Shown here one piece after another: positions 62,553 through 64,000 of a stretch of 64,000 bases of DNA (position 1 is its first letter; each line of letters opens with the position of its first letter). Below the pieces are notes generated by a model. The model saw nothing but the letters and a program-made list of their open reading frames with translations, made no database searches and had not been told where the DNA came from. Source of the stretch: Saprospiraceae bacterium (lineage in GTDB: Bacteria; Bacteroidota; Bacteroidia; Chitinophagales; Saprospiraceae); the NCBI GenBank assembly GCA_016716335.1, contig JADJWN010000009.1:1-64000 (forward strand). The letters run 5' to 3'. A program made the translations under genes and the position numbers.

Positions 62553-62903
62553 TTACAACACCACTTCTACCACTGATGCATCCACTTTACCACCCAGCTG
62601 AGGCCTCTGCTTTTCAATACGAACCCGTGCATGGGTGATAGAAGGAAACTCCTCTTTCAGATTGTGGAGAATCCGCACAGCCACAGTTTCCAGCAGTTTG
62701 GCAGTATTTTGCATCTCACGGGTACAGATGGTATAGATTTTTTCATAATTGACAGTATGAGTGATATCGTCTGAACTGTCAGGCAGAAAAGGCAGTGTGA
62801 CCTCTGCATCTACAATGAAAAGGTTGCCACAGAGTCTCTCCTCTTCATACCAACCGTGATAAGCGTAAAACTCTGCCCTTTGAACTGAAATCAGTGTATG
62901 CAT
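62553..62903 (-). CDS. folB: Dihydroneopterin aldolase
   Basis: 116 residues. Converts dihydroneopterin to 6-hydroxymethyl-dihydropterin in folate synthesis. Family segments: VQRAEFYAYHGWYEEERLCG near the start, HTVNYEKIYTICTREMQ, TAKLLETVAVRILHNLKEEF with the conserved Glu, and ARVRIEKQRPQLGGKVD. Cytoplasmic, full-length. Other folate genes are not adjacent. Confidence 0.92.
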   Translation of the reverse strand: MHTLISVQRAEFYAYHGWYEEERLCGNLFIVDAEVTLPFLPDSSDDITHTVNYEKIYTICTREMQNTAKLLETVAVRILHNLKEEFPSITHARVRIEKQRPQLGGKVDASVVEVVL

Positions 62904-62948
62904 AGAAAATGATTTGGATATAAAAACAGGAAGGCTTTTTACTTGTTT

Positions 62949-62983
62949 TTTGCTGATAAATAAGGATGTGATATGTACCTTTG
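62949..62983 (+). promoter_or_regulatory. Candidate promoter of the 63013 acyl-CoA dehydrogenase gene
   Basis: TTTG at 62949-62952 and TACCTTTG at 62976-62983 fit the Bacteroidetes -33 TTTG/-7 TAnnTTTG pattern with a 23-base spacer. The start codon is 29 bases after the -7 box. Confidence 0.45.
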
Positions 62984-63012
62984 CATGCGTTTTTCACAAA
63001 AGTACTTAACCA

Positions 63013-64000
63013 ATGAGCCACGAAATTAAAAAATCATCCAAAACCGATCAATTCGAACATCATGATTATTACCTGATGGACGAACTGCTGAGCGAAGATC
63101 ATCTTTTGGCGAGGGCAGCTGTCAGGGAATGGGTAAAGCAGGAAGTAAGCCCCATTATAGAAGAATATGCAGACAAAGCAAAATGTCCTACCCACCTGTT
63201 TAAGGGTCTGGCAGATATAGGAGCATTCGGGCCCAGCATTCCAGCCGAATACGGCGGGGGAGGAATGGACGAAATAGCGTATGGGGTGATTATGCAGGAA
63301 CTGGAAAGAGGCGACTCCGGCATTCGTTCGATGGCTTCCGTACAGGGCTCACTCGTGATGTACCCAATCTACAGATTTGGCAGCGAAGAGCAGAAAAGAA
63401 AATATCTGCCCAAGCTTGGATCAGGTGAATTTATCGGCTGCTTCGGACTTACCGAACCGGACTATGGCTCTAATCCCGGAGGCATGATTACCAATATCAA
63501 GGATGACGGAGACGCCTACATCCTCAATGGAGCCAAAATGTGGATTACCAATTCACCGGTAGCCGACATTGCTGTAGTATGGGCAAAGGACGAAGAGGGC
63601 AAAATCCGTGGAATGATCGTGGAAAAAGGTATGAAAGGATTTTCAGCACCTGAAATTCATGGCAAGTGGAGCTTGCGGGCCTCGATCACAGGCGAGCTGG
63701 TTTTTGAAGATGTACGGGTACCCAAGTCGCAGGTTTTACCCAATGTTGTCGGATTGAAGGGGCCTCTCAGCTGTCTGTCCAAAGCCAGATACGGCATAGC
63801 CTGGGGTGCCATCGGAGCAGCTCTGGATTGTTATGACTCTGCATTGAGATACAGCAAGGAGCGAATTCAGTTTGGCAAGCCCATCGGTCAGTTCCAGCTC
63901 ACTCAAAAGAAGCTGGCAGAAATGATTACCGAGATTACCAAAGCTCAATTATTGACCTGGAGATTGGGTACATTAGCCAATAAAGGTCAGGCAACACCTG
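63013..64000 (+). CDS. Acyl-CoA dehydrogenase, glutaryl-CoA dehydrogenase-like (partial, runs off the window)
   Basis: 329 residues visible from the ATG. The fold of acyl-CoA dehydrogenases is clear: LADIGAFGPSIPAEYGGGGM, MQELERGDSGIRSMASVQGS, FIGCFGLTEPDYGSNPGGM (flavin-binding), NGAKMWITNSPVADIAVVWA, and ARYGIAWGAIGAALDCYDSA and YSKERIQFGKPIGQFQLTQ. The arrangement SxARYGIAWG is typical of glutaryl-CoA dehydrogenase, which oxidises and decarboxylates glutaryl-CoA to crotonyl-CoA in Lys/Trp breakdown. The C-terminal part with the catalytic Glu lies outside the window. Confidence 0.85.
   Translation, partial: MSHEIKKSSKTDQFEHHDYYLMDELLSEDHLLARAAVREWVKQEVSPIIEEYADKAKCPTHLFKGLADIGAFGPSIPAEYGGGGMDEIAYGVIMQELERGDSGIRSMASVQGSLVMYPIYRFGSEEQKRKYLPKLGSGEFIGCFGLTEPDYGSNPGGMITNIKDDGDAYILNGAKMWITNSPVADIAVVWAKDEEGKIRGMIVEKGMKGFSAPEIHGKWSLRASITGELVFEDVRVPKSQVLPNVVGLKGPLSCLSKARYGIAWGAIGAALDCYDSALRYSKERIQFGKPIGQFQLTQKKLAEMITEITKAQLLTWRLGTLANKGQATP

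Overview
The window is a stretch of chromosome from a member of the Bacteroidota, most likely a Saprospiria- or Chitinophagia-like lineage. I base this on gene content, not on a database search. The evidence is a SusC/SusD pair, a PorP/SprF family protein, proteins with type IX secretion (T9SS) C-terminal sorting tails, a GSCFA protein, a bactofilin next to an AtpZ-like protein, a DUF5690 transporter, and several promoter-like TAnnTTTG elements of the Bacteroidetes type. No rRNA, tRNA, CRISPR array, prophage or intact insertion sequence was seen.

Layout. 1-9.3 kb holds housekeeping genes (mnmG running off the left edge, an atypical pyruvate kinase, two PH-domain membrane proteins, mfd) with a ribbon-helix-helix/MazF-type toxin-antitoxin pair between them. 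9.3-16.3 kb is an AT-rich accessory stretch of lipoproteins and secreted proteins; several are interrupted, and coding debris lies between them. 16.4-25 kb holds the topoisomerase IV A subunit, a DarT/DarG toxin-antitoxin pair, hisS, a remnant of a DUF4143-type ATPase with local repeats, and aspS. 25.3-28.1 kb encodes a secreted serine hydrolase and a GH53 endo-galactanase. 28.2-34.5 kb is a phosphorus-release cluster: alkaline-phosphatase-superfamily enzyme, metallophosphoesterase, TIGR03364-type FAD oxidoreductase, DUF5690 transporter, phosphonatase-like HAD hydrolase and, divergently, a PhnZ-like HD oxygenase. It is followed by a SusC/SusD import pair with a clear terminator. 40-64 kb is mostly metabolic and cell-envelope genes: two acyl-CoA dehydrogenases, nadA, two rhomboids, mutL, peroxiredoxin, PagL-like deacylase, lipA, bactofilin, PorP/SprF, a trypsin-like protease with an unknown partner, GSCFA and folB.

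How the genes may work together. The most coherent unit is the 28-39.6 kb block. SusCD would bring an organophosphorus compound or P-bearing glycan across the outer membrane, the two secreted phosphatases would trim it, DUF5690 could carry it across the inner membrane, and the FAD oxidase, HAD hydrolase and HD oxygenase would break C-P bonds to release phosphate. The family assignments come from sequence motifs; the joint function is inference.

Sequence quality. At least five genes, including the essential aspS, carry what look like one-base deletions, four of them in short homopolymers. One lipoprotein gene has an apparent one-base insertion, another has an in-frame stop, and mnmG is split by a ~118-base purine-only tract. 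The repeated one-base deletions suggest sequencing or assembly error more than gene decay, so the broken genes below are annotated as single loci.
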